This document shows positions 1-9,674 of a stretch of 64,000 bases of DNA, piece by piece. Numbering within the stretch: the first letter of the stretch is position 1; each line of letters starts with the position of its first letter. The notes under the pieces were generated by a model that did no database searches, was not told the DNA's origin, and worked only from the letters and a program-made list of their open reading frames with translations. The translations under genes and the position numbers were made by a program. Origin of the DNA: Bacillota bacterium (lineage in GTDB: Bacteria > Bacillota > SHA-98 > Ch115); NCBI GenBank assembly GCA_013178415.1, contig JABLXA010000007.1, positions 1-64,000 on the forward strand. The letters are read 5' to 3'.

Positions 1-25
1 CTTCTAAAATGACCTTCGGGTCCAT
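1..25 (-). CDS. 5' end of an unidentified leftward gene (partial)
   Basis: An ATG at 25 on the minus strand opens a frame that begins MDPKVILE and runs off the left edge. GGAGGG lies six bases upstream, ideal spacing for this ATG; the in-frame ATG at 31 would touch that site and is less likely. Only eight codons are visible, so the product cannot be named. The gene is divergent from sigI. Confidence 0.45.
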
Positions 26-303
26 GGCCATCCCTCCGGACTATCTTACTTCCGAAGGGATTCGCCATCAGGCCCTTCTAATCCCTCAAAATACCCGGCT
101 GGGAATTATTACATGCGAAATATGGGTTGAAATTATCCACCAGCAGGAGTTTGGAATCTGAGTGAAGAAATCCTTCCTATGTCAGCGGTTAGCTGGCGCA
201 ACCATTGATTTGTAAATCTATAAAATTCGAGCGGGACTTGGATTTTATATCCCGCGAAACCTCTTGATCAAACGAATCTTATTCTTGACAGGCGGTGAAG
301 CCC
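26..303. other. Divergent intergenic region upstream of sigI
   Basis: This spacer separates the leftward edge gene from sigI. GCGGGA at 231-236 and TCCCGC at 250-255 form a 6-bp inverted repeat with a 13-nt loop. No convincing sigma-A promoter is seen. ACCC near 93-96 and CGAA near 116-119 loosely recall elements reported for SigI-dependent promoters, but spacing and match are too poor to annotate an autoregulatory promoter. Confidence 0.3.
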
Positions 304-1062
304 ATGAGGCCAATCCTGAGGAAGGAAGCAGCTGTAGAAAATGGCACCGCCACGCTCGACCGGACTATTGCCGAGGCGCAGAATGGGAGCGCGGAGGCCC
401 GTGAAAGCCTCGTTAAGGCTTACTTGCCCTTCATTTTGAAAGTGGCTTCCAAGGTAACAAGGAAATACCTTAGAGTTGGGCTTGATGATGAGGTCAGCGT
501 CGGTTTGATGGCATTTGATGAAGCAATAACTCACTATGATTCCCGAAAAGGAAAGTCTTTTCTTTCATTCTCCGAGACTGTCATGAGAAGGAGACTGGCG
601 GATTATTTTCGCCGTGAATCGCAGACTCAGCGTGAAATTCCATTTAGCAGCTTTGCAGTGGAAGAGGACGCAGATGAGGATGATCCGGCGGAATTTGTCG
701 GAGAACGCCAGGCCATTTTGAATCATGTATCTGATGTAGAGGCCCAGGAAAGGAAGGAGGAGATAGCTAGATTCAAGAATTTGCTCGAGGAGTATGGAAT
801 CTCATTCGCAGACCTGGTTGAGGCCTCTCCAAAGCATAAGGATGCTCGGATGCGAGCAATGCAAGTGGCGAAGCTAGTGGCAACCAGGCCAGATCTAAGG
901 GAGTATCTCATAAAGAAAAAGAACCTGCCGCTCGCCGAACTCGCCAGATGCGTTCCCGTGAGTCGCAAGACGATAGAAAGGCAGCGGAAATACATAATCG
1001 CGATAGCGATTATCCTGCTCGATGAATTTGTATACCTCAAAGAGTATGTCGACAGGTTTTGA
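304..1062 (+). CDS. sigI: RNA polymerase sigma factor SigI
   Basis: Alternative sigma factor of the SigI group (252 aa), which in Bacillus responds to heat and in cellulolytic clostridia controls extracellular polysaccharide-degradation genes. The N-terminal half is a sigma-70 region 2 (around the LDDEVSVGLMAFDEAI segment). The C-terminal half has the family-specific helix-turn-helix: SFADLVEASPKHKDAR, then VSRKTIERQRKYIIAIAI. Region 3 is absent, as usual for SigI. I prefer ATG 304 because AGGCGGTGA lies about five bases before it; a GTG nine bases upstream would fall inside that site. The next gene starts 34 bp downstream and encodes the matching anti-sigma factor, so the pair is probably co-transcribed. 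Confidence 0.9.
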   Translation: MRPILRKEAAVENGTATLDRTIAEAQNGSAEARESLVKAYLPFILKVASKVTRKYLRVGLDDEVSVGLMAFDEAITHYDSRKGKSFLSFSETVMRRRLADYFRRESQTQREIPFSSFAVEEDADEDDPAEFVGERQAILNHVSDVEAQERKEEIARFKNLLEEYGISFADLVEASPKHKDARMRAMQVAKLVATRPDLREYLIKKKNLPLAELARCVPVSRKTIERQRKYIIAIAIILLDEFVYLKEYVDRF

Positions 1063-1096
1063 ATGAGCCGATTACCAGTGGGAAGGGGGGATAGCA

Positions 1097-2425
1097 TTGG
1101 TAAGGCTAGTAAATGACGCTAGATGTCGTCAGGGGCTTGTTCTCGAGGTGGATGGCCATAGGGCCATTGTATTGGATTCTGAAGGCTCATTTTTGCAGAT
1201 CAGGATCCGAAATGCTTCCGAGGTTAATGTAGGTGACCTTGTTCCCATAGCTCATGCCCATTCACGTCAGTGGCCCACAGCATTTCTATCGGGATTCTTT
1301 GCTCAGGGGACCATCTATGCTGCAGCATCAATGATTTTCCTGGCCATACTCATTGGCTTCATTTCCTTCATGCCATCGTCGCTGCACCGAGAGGATTCCC
1401 TGACCATGCCCAAAACGACTCAGATGCCAAGTGCGGGCATCAGGGAAGAGGCCTACCCTGATGCAGATGGCGGTGCCAATGATACTGGAGCACCTTTACA
1501 GGCGAAGATCATGCCCGGCGCGACGTCTGCCACATCGATACCCAGCCTTTCTTCCGGAGTGGGGGGCTCTCGCGAGGAGAGGACGTTCAAGGTGGCCAAA
1601 GCCAATAGCCATAGTATTTCGGGGAATACGAGCGCCCGAAGGAGCGCAGGTGGCCAAGTCAATTCAGTCAAGCCGCATGATGCCGGTCACGCTGGCGGCA
1701 AAGACGGCAGCGTGGCGGTAGGTCCGGATCAAGGAAGGCACTTTGTTGCTGCGACTTCTAGTCCTGGCGAGCCAAAGGCGCCAGGACCCGCATATCGGTC
1801 ATCAGCCATCAAATCCGGACGAGGTGATATGTCCGGCGATATTGGGGCGATGGGTATTCAGGCCGGCCTCTCTGAAAATGTTGGGTCCGGGCATCGTGAG
1901 ATCCAGCCTGGTCCTATGGGCGAGCCAGGAGAAGGCGTGGGTGCAGGCGAAAATGCAAATACTCAGGCTGTGGAGATCGCTAGGACGGGCCAAGACAGGG
2001 AAGGCAGTGATATCATGACCGCCGCCTCGAATACCAGCGACGGGATTTCGCTTGCCGCAAGATCCATCGATGGCGGGAATGCTGATAGGAGTAAGGCTAC
2101 GTCGGTTGACTCACCATCTACATCTAGATCATCATCTACAGCAACAACAACACCATCGCCATCACCATCAGTAGCAACACCAGCAGCATTGCCACTATCG
2201 TCGTCATCGTCATCGACGCCTTCTCCGTCAGCATCAGAGCCATCGCTGACGCCATCAAAGTCGCTATCTTTGATGGCGAATGTGGCTTCTAAGCAAAGTG
2301 AGGACGACCAGTTAAGCGTCCCCCAAGATACTCAAGATTCAGGGGACAGCAAAGACGACGATAAGAAAAAGGACAAAGAAGCCAAGGGGGATGAGTTAGA
2401 GAGCGGAAATAAGAAGAAAAACTAA
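1097..2425 (+). CDS. rsgI: RsgI-type anti-sigma-I factor with low-complexity ectodomain
   Basis: Membrane anti-sigma factor (442 aa) expected to hold SigI at the cytoplasmic face. Residues about 11-55 match the RsgI N-terminal domain (GLVLEVDGHRAIVLDSEGSF followed by VGDLVPI). One transmembrane helix follows at about 70-93. The remaining 350 residues should be extracytoplasmic and resemble no carbohydrate-binding or peptidase domain: they are Gly/Ser/Ala-rich, then a Ser/Thr/Pro tract (about 340-400), then an Asp/Lys-rich tail. TTG 1097 is the chosen start, with GGAAGGGGGG just upstream. Clostridial RsgI proteins often carry polysaccharide-sensing C-termini; here the sensor, if any, is not recognisable. 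N-terminal identity is firm; the C-terminal role is unknown. Confidence 0.8.
   Translation: MVRLVNDARCRQGLVLEVDGHRAIVLDSEGSFLQIRIRNASEVNVGDLVPIAHAHSRQWPTAFLSGFFAQGTIYAAASMIFLAILIGFISFMPSSLHREDSLTMPKTTQMPSAGIREEAYPDADGGANDTGAPLQAKIMPGATSATSIPSLSSGVGGSREERTFKVAKANSHSISGNTSARRSAGGQVNSVKPHDAGHAGGKDGSVAVGPDQGRHFVAATSSPGEPKAPGPAYRSSAIKSGRGDMSGDIGAMGIQAGLSENVGSGHREIQPGPMGEPGEGVGAGENANTQAVEIARTGQDREGSDIMTAASNTSDGISLAARSIDGGNADRSKATSVDSPSTSRSSSTATTTPSPSPSVATPAALPLSSSSSSTPSPSASEPSLTPSKSLSLMANVASKQSEDDQLSVPQDTQDSGDSKDDDKKKDKEAKGDELESGNKKKN
2110..2265 (+). repeat. Trinucleotide-rich tract encoding the Ser/Thr/Pro linker of rsgI
   Basis: CAT/CAA/TCA/TCG-type triplets are repeated in phase with the reading frame over about 150 bp, giving runs such as TATTTPSPSPS and LPLSSSSSS. 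In-frame triplet slippage would lengthen or shorten the linker without disrupting the gene. Confidence 0.6.
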
Positions 2426-2454
2426 ACTGATGAAGCTAAATTGATGATAATCCT

Positions 2455-2506
2455 TAAGCCGGCTGGGGGTAGTGCTGTTATATGAGTGAAATCCTGTGCC
2501 GGCTTA
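2455..2506. repeat. 9-bp inverted repeat with 34-nt loop between rsgI and queA
   Basis: TAAGCCGGC at 2455-2463 is perfectly complementary to GCCGGCTTA at 2498-2506. No T-run follows on either strand, so it is not a standard intrinsic terminator. It lies 30 bp after rsgI and 120 bp before queA. Confidence 0.5.
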
Positions 2507-2625
2507 GGCATGATTGAATGATAATTAGTCGTCATGCAACCAGTGCAAAATATGTTTTAAGGGATTCCTGTAGCGAGTCTGGATGGCAAGATGGCAAGGT
2601 CCGGATATGGAGAGGGTTTTCATGG

Positions 2626-4868
<2,243 letters not shown>

Positions 4869-4882
4869 GAGGTTATGTTGAT

Positions 4883-5179
4883 TTGGGTGCGCAACAGCCT
4901 GCTTCTCCCATCGGACTCTTGTTACCATTTGTTGTCATGATCGTGGTCTTCTACTTCATGTTGATAAGACCACAACAGATCCAGCAGAAGAAGCGTCAGG
5001 AAATGCTCGCCTCTCTCCGCAAAGGGAACCATGTGGTAACCGTCGGAGGAATATATGGGGAGATCGTGGATATCAAGGAAGACGCACTAATCCTGAAGAT
5101 CGCTGACAATGTGAATGTCAGGACCACGAAATCAGCCGTAGGAAGTGTCCTGGGCAAGGATCCAAAGCAATCAAAGTGA
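4883..5179 (+). CDS. yajC: Preprotein translocase accessory subunit YajC
   Basis: Small single-pass membrane protein (98 aa) of the SecDF-YajC group. A hydrophobic helix at about 10-29 is followed by the diagnostic LIRPQQIQQKKRQEML and a small cytoplasmic domain (VVTVGGIYGEIVDI). TTG 4883 has AGGAGG ten bases upstream. It follows tgt by 14 bp. In many Clostridia secD and secF come next; here the collinear block stops and an unusual non-housekeeping stretch begins. Confidence 0.92.
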   Translation: MGAQQPASPIGLLLPFVVMIVVFYFMLIRPQQIQQKKRQEMLASLRKGNHVVTVGGIYGEIVDIKEDALILKIADNVNVRTTKSAVGSVLGKDPKQSK

Positions 5180-5189
5180 GTCGAGGCCG

Positions 5190-5425
5190 GTATACTCGGG
5201 GTTGCGGTGCCCCCTGTCGGGTGCGACCTTTCGGGAGACGGTGGTCTCATCCCAGCGGACGCGATAGTCCCGGGGAGTGGATACTCCCCTCGGTGACGCA
5301 GCACTATCGTGGAGTGGGTGCTCCTCACCATCGGACGCGACCTTGCTGCAGGTCGCGTCCGGCAGGACGGTATCGCCATCCCCGGCCACGCTACGTCCGC
5401 CGGGAGGAGCCCCTGTTGTTACCGC
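5190..5425. repeat. GC-rich hairpin cluster downstream of yajC
   Basis: At least four inverted repeats are packed into about 230 bp. GGGGAGT/ACTCCCC lies at 5272-5289 (4-nt loop). GGAG/CTCC lies near 5311-5325. A perfect 12-bp stem lies at 5332-5343/5350-5361 (loop TGCTGC). CCCGGC/GCCGGG lies near 5380-5404. GGACGCGA occurs at about 5257 and again at 5333. The stretch is clearly richer in G+C than its surroundings. No ORF here has a good ribosome binding site. It may be a palindromic intergenic element or a structured RNA; no known family is recognised. Confidence 0.5.
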
Positions 5426-5455
5426 CACATCCGAAACGATGGAATTACCCATCCT

Positions 5456-5791
5456 TTAGAATGCCCTACCGGGCTGCCAGGCGCGGATGATATTATCTGT
5501 GTCAACCTGCAGCCACAAGACCTGCGCGTTCATGAGAACGTTTTGCCAGCTTGCCAGCCATGCCTGATCGACTGCCCTGTAGACTGTTGCAGTATCAGTG
5601 GTGGCAATCCATAACACGGATGGGCTGGTTGCTTCCGTTTGCCTGAACCATGTAGTCCTGGCCTGGACCCAGGTGAGCTGTTGAGGTGTAGACGTATCAG
5701 TAGATGGGGTGAACCCCGGGATGTCCAATCTGGTTATCTTACTGTCCAGGTCATGGAAATCAATACCTCTTAGCTTTTCATCAGACATCAT
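5456..5791 (-). CDS. Unrecognised Trp-rich protein, about 111 aa
   Basis: I do not recognise this protein. Translation starts at tandem ATGs (5791 or 5788) with AGGAG about six bases upstream, 16 bp after the yabG fragment on the same strand, so the two are probably co-transcribed. The product is soluble, has a polar Thr-rich middle and many Trp residues (TWVQARTTWFRQ, QAWLASWQNVL), and no signal peptide or transmembrane helix. After the TAA the same frame stays open for about 95 more codons through the hairpin cluster to 5171, encoding Gly/Ser/Pro/Asp-rich sequence. That leaves room for a gene shortened by one stop mutation. Confidence 0.45.
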   Translation of the reverse strand: MMSDEKLRGIDFHDLDSKITRLDIPGFTPSTDTSTPQQLTWVQARTTWFRQTEATSPSVLWIATTDTATVYRAVDQAWLASWQNVLMNAQVLWLQVDTDNIIRAWQPGRAF

Positions 5792-5807
5792 CGTCACTCC
5801 TTTGAGG

Positions 5808-6059
5808 TTATTGGGCTTTTCCTGCTCTGATGCTTCGGGCCTTAGTGTCAAATGGCCGGGATGCCCCTTTGCTGGTCTTGCCCTCCGGACAATCCGGAAG
5901 AGCGCAGGCCACTATATCATTCAACGGCGCATCGGCCATAACTCTATAGTCAACACCTCGGAGGAGCGCAGAATTAGAGGTCAGGGCAACCACCTTGAAG
6001 ACCACATCGCCATCGTACGATTTTCTCATCACAAGATCTCCGACCCTTATAGACTGCAT
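5808..6059 (-). pseudogene. yabG: N-terminal fragment of sporulation peptidase YabG
   Basis: The first 50 or so residues (VGDLVMRKSYDGDVVFKVV, then LLRGVDYRVMADAPLNDIV) match the N-terminus of YabG, the protease that processes coat and germination proteins in sporulating cells. The full-length family is about 290 aa. Here the frame ends after 83 aa with an unrelated basic tail, and the catalytic remainder is not found in any nearby frame. The start is sound, with GGAGGGGAGGAAG before ATG 6059. It is either a decayed yabG or a retained free-standing N-terminal domain; a functional full copy may lie elsewhere. Confidence 0.65.
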
Positions 6060-6192
6060 CTTCCTCCCCTCCAGAGAGCAGAGTTGGGCGAGGGCCCGAC
6101 CCTAGGAAGTCTTCTCCTATGTAATTGTATTCGGGCGCCTACCTGGTGGTCACTCCCCCGGGCACAATGTGGCTAATTATGCTAATCAAGTC

Positions 6193-6222
6193 GTATTTTT
6201 GGGCCGGTTAGCGTTCATACTA
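6193..6222 (+). promoter_or_regulatory. Sigma-G/F-type forespore promoter
   Basis: GTATT at 6193-6197 and CATACTA at 6216-6222 are separated by 18 bp. The -10 fits the forespore consensus CATNNTA exactly and the -35 has one mismatch to GNATR. Predicted transcription start is near 6229, just before the ribosome binding site of the small gene at 6257. Confidence 0.5.
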
Positions 6223-6256
6223 AAGAGCGAGATCAAAATGGGGGGAGGTTCGCCAA

Positions 6257-6442
6257 ATGGCCGAGAAAAGACATCGGCGGGCTGCCAAAGTGGATGAATC
6301 GGTGAAGCGTTATGAGATGGAGATAGCAGATGATTTGGGGCTAAATGAAGGGGGACTCCAGACCGAGGCAAATCGACCACTTACAGAGACTGATAAGCAG
6401 GCGAGACGTGTCAAAAACGAAAAGCGGGGAAGCAAGAAATAA
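6257..6442 (+). CDS. Small SASP-like protein, 61 aa
   Basis: A 61-aa hydrophilic, Lys/Arg/Glu-rich protein. DESVKRYEMEIADDLGL resembles the first helix of alpha/beta-type small acid-soluble spore proteins (pattern LxxxKYEIAxELG), which coat spore DNA. The second conserved SASP helix is not seen; the C-terminal half is a short basic tail. ATG 6257 has GGGGGAGG eight bases upstream, and a forespore-type promoter precedes it. Promoter and motif together support a spore function, but the family assignment is tentative. Confidence 0.55.
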   Translation: MAEKRHRRAAKVDESVKRYEMEIADDLGLNEGGLQTEANRPLTETDKQARRVKNEKRGSKK

Positions 6443-6469
6443 CTTAAAAAGTAGTACCACGGAGTGTGG

Positions 6470-6504
6470 GGCTCCTCCCGGCGGCATTTATCCAAGGAGG
6501 AGCC
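6470..6504. terminator. Bidirectional hairpin between the SASP-like gene and leuD
   Basis: GGCTCCTCC (6470-6478) pairs perfectly with GGAGGAGCC (6496-6504) over a 17-nt loop. It sits between convergent genes. Neither side has a strong T-run, so termination efficiency is uncertain. Confidence 0.5.
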
Positions 6505-6525
6505 TCAACCTCGCGCAGTTCCACC

Positions 6526-7026
6526 TCATGCAGATATGGTGAATTTGCCATACTTTTTCATGTAGTTTACGAGCCCGCCGGTGGACATAATATCCAGCAT
6601 AACCTTGGGAAGGGGATTTGTCCTCAATTCCTTGCCAGTTGTAATATCCCGGATAATGCCATTTTCCATGTCCACCTGCAGTTGATCTCCGTCCTGAATA
6701 GAGGTTGTGTCACATTCCAGGAGTGGGAGTCCCATGTTGATGGCATTACGATAGAAGATGCGCGCAAATGAAATAGCGATGACCCCCGCTATATGCGCAT
6801 GCTTTATTACTAGCGGTGCCTGCTCTCGTGAAGAGCCGCAACCAAAGTTCCGGCCCGCGACCAGGAAGTCCCCTGGCTTGATTCTCTGGTAGAAATCGGG
6901 GATAAGATCCTCCATGATATGTTTTGCAAGGTCGTCCATGTCAAGAGTCTTGAATTTGTACTTTCCAGAGATGATGTAGTCAGTATTGATATTGTCTCCG
7001 AATTTATGGGCAGTTCCGGACAGCAT
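6526..7026 (-). CDS. leuD: 3-isopropylmalate/homoaconitate dehydratase small subunit
   Basis: Small (swivel) subunit of a LeuCD-type hydro-lyase, 166 aa. Typical motifs are GDNINTDYIISGKY, GRNFGCGSSREQAP and FYRNAINMGLPL. ATG 7026 has AGAGGTG seven bases upstream; the frame extends ten codons further without a better start. It is the last gene of an apparent operon with a homocitrate synthase and the large subunit. The substrate-specificity loop after GDxxNTD reads YKFKT, neither the YLRT of archaeal homoaconitases nor the YLVY/YLVM type of isopropylmalate isomerases. The operon favours homocitrate as substrate, but isopropylmalate cannot be excluded. Confidence 0.82.
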   Translation of the reverse strand: MLSGTAHKFGDNINTDYIISGKYKFKTLDMDDLAKHIMEDLIPDFYQRIKPGDFLVAGRNFGCGSSREQAPLVIKHAHIAGVIAISFARIFYRNAINMGLPLLECDTTSIQDGDQLQVDMENGIIRDITTGKELRTNPLPKVMLDIMSTGGLVNYMKKYGKFTISA

Positions 7027-7060
7027 AAAATCACACCTCTTTTTCCAGGTCGGCATGTGC

Positions 7061-8317
7061 CTATCGCAAGAATTCCCTTGGGTCTGATATCTTGCCCCTT
7101 ATGGCGCTGGCAGCGGCGGTAGCAGGGGAGGCCAGGTAGATATTTGCCTTGTTGTTCCCCATCCGCCCTTTGAAGTTCCGGTTCGCTGTGGAAATGACGT
7201 TTTGCCCATCTGCTGGGATGCCGTTATGCAATCCGACACATGGGCCACAACCTGGCGCCACAACAACTGCCCCCGCCTCGATCAGCGTTTCCAATATCCC
7301 ATTCCTCATGGCTTCCAGTAATACCCATCGCGAAGCCGGCGCTACAATTAAGACTACGTCTGGATGGACGTGACGCCCTGATAGGACCCTGGCTGCGACC
7401 TCCAGGTCTTCATATCTTCCATTTGTGCAGGTCCCTATGACGGCCTCTTGTATGGGCGTTCCAATCACGTCAAAAATCGGCTTGACATTATCCACCTGGT
7501 GCGGGACGGCTATTTGTGGCTGAATAGCCGAGACATCTATCATTATGGTATCAGCATATATGGCATCAGGATCTGGCGCGACAGGGGTCCCGGGGCGGGG
7601 ACTATATTTCCGAATCCAGGCCTCCGTCTTCCCGTCATAGGGCATTATTCCTGCCTTCGCGCCAACCTCGACTGCCAGATTAGATATAGTGAAGCGGGAT
7701 TCTATGGAGAGCGCGCTTATAGCGCTTCCGGAATATTCGATGGATGCATATGTTGCCCCGTCAGCCGTCAAGATACCTGCCAGGTGGAGAGCCAGGTCCT
7801 TTGCAAAAACCCCGTCGGGGATCTCACCATCAAAGATGACTTTGATGGTGTGGGGAACTTTGAACCATAGCTGTCCGGACATCATTGCCGATGCCAGGTC
7901 AGTTGAGCCGACGCCAGTGGAAAAGGCATTGATGGCACCATAGGTGCATGTATGGGAATCCGCTCCAATCACCAGATCCCCGGGCGCTACATGACCACGC
8001 TCAGGTATAAGCTGGTGACAGACCCCCTCGCCTGCATCATAGAGGGTAATGCCTTGCTCGCGGGCGAAATCCCTCATCATTTGGTGCAGATTTGATGTCC
8101 CTTCATAGGCGCTCGGGCTGCAATGATCTATCACCAGCGCCACACGTTTTGGATCAAAAACCTTGCTGGCTCCCATCTCTTTGAATGAACGTATCGCAAG
8201 GGGCGATGTGCCATCTTGCGCCATGACAAAATCTACATCTGCTACGACCAGATCAGAGGCCTTGACGTTTTGACCAGAATGCCTGCTGAAGATCTTTTCG
8301 GCGATGGTTTTACCCAA
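7061..8317 (-). CDS. leuC: 3-isopropylmalate/homoaconitate dehydratase large subunit
   Basis: Large, [4Fe-4S]-bearing subunit of an aconitase-superfamily hydro-lyase (418 aa). Cluster ligands appear as C297 in GTCTNGR and C357/C360 in PGCGPCVG. The N-terminus MGKTIAEKIFSRHSG and the GADSHTCTYGA motif fit the shorter LeuC/HacA type. TTG 8317 is supported by GGAGGTGTGA three bases upstream. It lies between homocitrate synthase and the small subunit on the same strand. It would convert homocitrate to homoisocitrate if the operon reading is right, or isopropylmalate otherwise. Confidence 0.85.
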   Translation of the reverse strand: MGKTIAEKIFSRHSGQNVKASDLVVADVDFVMAQDGTSPLAIRSFKEMGASKVFDPKRVALVIDHCSPSAYEGTSNLHQMMRDFAREQGITLYDAGEGVCHQLIPERGHVAPGDLVIGADSHTCTYGAINAFSTGVGSTDLASAMMSGQLWFKVPHTIKVIFDGEIPDGVFAKDLALHLAGILTADGATYASIEYSGSAISALSIESRFTISNLAVEVGAKAGIMPYDGKTEAWIRKYSPRPGTPVAPDPDAIYADTIMIDVSAIQPQIAVPHQVDNVKPIFDVIGTPIQEAVIGTCTNGRYEDLEVAARVLSGRHVHPDVVLIVAPASRWVLLEAMRNGILETLIEAGAVVVAPGCGPCVGLHNGIPADGQNVISTANRNFKGRMGNNKANIYLASPATAAASAIRGKISDPREFLR

Positions 8318-8420
8318 GGATCACACCTCCGTTGTTCCCCCGTCCCAAAAACAACAATAAATAATACTCCTGCCGTACACTCTGCTGGTGGCAGAATGCC
8401 CTCGAGAAAGCGCGATGGAG

Positions 8421-9638
8421 CTATTTGCCAGCCCCTGTTTGGGACTTCGCCTGTTCCCGCTTGAAATCTTCGTATATATATACAAGTTCCTTATCGAAGA
8501 GAGCCCGCTTGAGATCCACGGAAACCTGCCGGATCCGCGCTACTAGGGCATGAGCTTCTTCTTTTGTTAATTGTATACCGTATTCACGGAACTTCGCCAT
8601 GACGGCCGCAGAGCCGGAATGCTTCCCTATCACGATTTGCCGCTGGAGTCCGACTTCCTCTGGGGAAAACACCTCATAGGTAGAGGCATTTTTGAGGACA
8701 CCATCTGTATGTATCCCCGACTCATGAGCAAACATGTTGCTTCCCACGATGGGCTTCCAGACCGGGAGATCCCTCATGGAAGCTTTGGCGACATATTCCG
8801 AGATCTCCCTAAATCTCTCGGTTTTGATATTGAGCTCGATCCCTTCTATATGCTTGAGCGCCATGACGACTTCCTCTAGCGCGGCATTTCCCGCTCTTTC
8901 GCCAAGCCCATTTACCGTAACGCCCACAAACGTAGCGCCTGCCTTTATCCCGGCCAGCGCATTGGCCGTAGCCATACCAAAATCGTTGTGGGTGTGCATT
9001 TCTACAGGTATCTTTACCTCGGTGACTATAGTCTTGATATGATCATAAATTTTGAACGGGTCCATTATGCCAACGGTATCGCAATACCTTAGGCGATCGG
9101 CCCCAGCATTCTTTGCGGCACGCGCGAACTCTAGGAGGAACTCCATGTCGCTGCGGGAGGCATCCTCGGCATTTACTGATACATAGACACCATGTTTCTT
9201 GGCGAATTCAGTGGCTCGAGTCATGCTGTCCAGCACCCATGCGCGAGTGGCCTTCAATTTGTGCAGGATATGGATATCCGATGTAGAAATTGAAATCGCG
9301 ACTGCATCTACCCCGCAATCGATTGATTCCTGCACATCCGCGATGACGGCCCTGTTCCAGCCCATTATACTCGCCCTTAGGCCGGCGTCTACGATCGCCT
9401 TGATCGCCAGCTTCTCCTCTCCGCCCATTACGGGAATCCCGGCTTCTATCTGGTGGACCCCTATTTCATCTAGAAGCTTCGCGATCCTGAGCTTTTCAGT
9501 ATTTGCAAATACAACCCCCGCTGTCTGCTCTCCGTCTCTTAATGTGGTATCAACAATGAAAACCTTGCTAGCCCCTGCATCCCTCACATCAACCTTGCGG
9601 ACCTCCTGACCAGTATCAGATTTCAAGCTATCTGACAT
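8421..9638 (-). CDS. Homocitrate synthase (NifV/AksA-like)
   Basis: DRE-TIM metallolyase family enzyme (405 aa) condensing acetyl-CoA with 2-oxoglutarate. DTTLRDGEQTAGVVF (about 30-44) with IEAGIPVMGGEE, the metal site HTHNDFG (about 215-221) and VNGLGERAGNAALEEV are closer to NifV-type homocitrate synthases than to LeuA, and the LeuA regulatory domain is missing. ATG 9638 has GGGAGGCG upstream. A promoter and an intrinsic terminator lie in its leader. Homocitrate could feed the nitrogenase cofactor or 2-aminoadipate/lysine synthesis. Adjacent dehydratase subunits point to chain elongation beyond homocitrate, but no homoisocitrate dehydrogenase or nif gene lies in this window. Confidence 0.85.
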   Translation of the reverse strand: MSDSLKSDTGQEVRKVDVRDAGASKVFIVDTTLRDGEQTAGVVFANTEKLRIAKLLDEIGVHQIEAGIPVMGGEEKLAIKAIVDAGLRASIMGWNRAVIADVQESIDCGVDAVAISISTSDIHILHKLKATRAWVLDSMTRATEFAKKHGVYVSVNAEDASRSDMEFLLEFARAAKNAGADRLRYCDTVGIMDPFKIYDHIKTIVTEVKIPVEMHTHNDFGMATANALAGIKAGATFVGVTVNGLGERAGNAALEEVVMALKHIEGIELNIKTERFREISEYVAKASMRDLPVWKPIVGSNMFAHESGIHTDGVLKNASTYEVFSPEEVGLQRQIVIGKHSGSAAVMAKFREYGIQLTKEEAHALVARIRQVSVDLKRALFDKELVYIYEDFKREQAKSQTGAGK

Positions 9639-9674
9639 GCTTTTCGCCTCCCTCTATTATCCTTGCCTGATATT

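Noticed and set aside
3-161. Plus-strand open frame of 52 codons at the left edge
   Set aside because: It has no start or family match; a minus-strand ATG with GGAGGG at ideal spacing overlaps it and is better supported.
5171-5452. Minus-strand ORF of 93 aa over the hairpin cluster
   Set aside because: There is no spaced ribosome binding site and the composition follows the GC-rich palindromes. I treat it as possible read-through of the preceding ORF, not as a gene.
6451-6504. GTAGTACCACGGAG plus hairpin resembling a T-box end
   Set aside because: The core lacks the invariant TGG before ACC, and the element lies between convergent genes with no downstream synthetase or biosynthetic gene on its strand.
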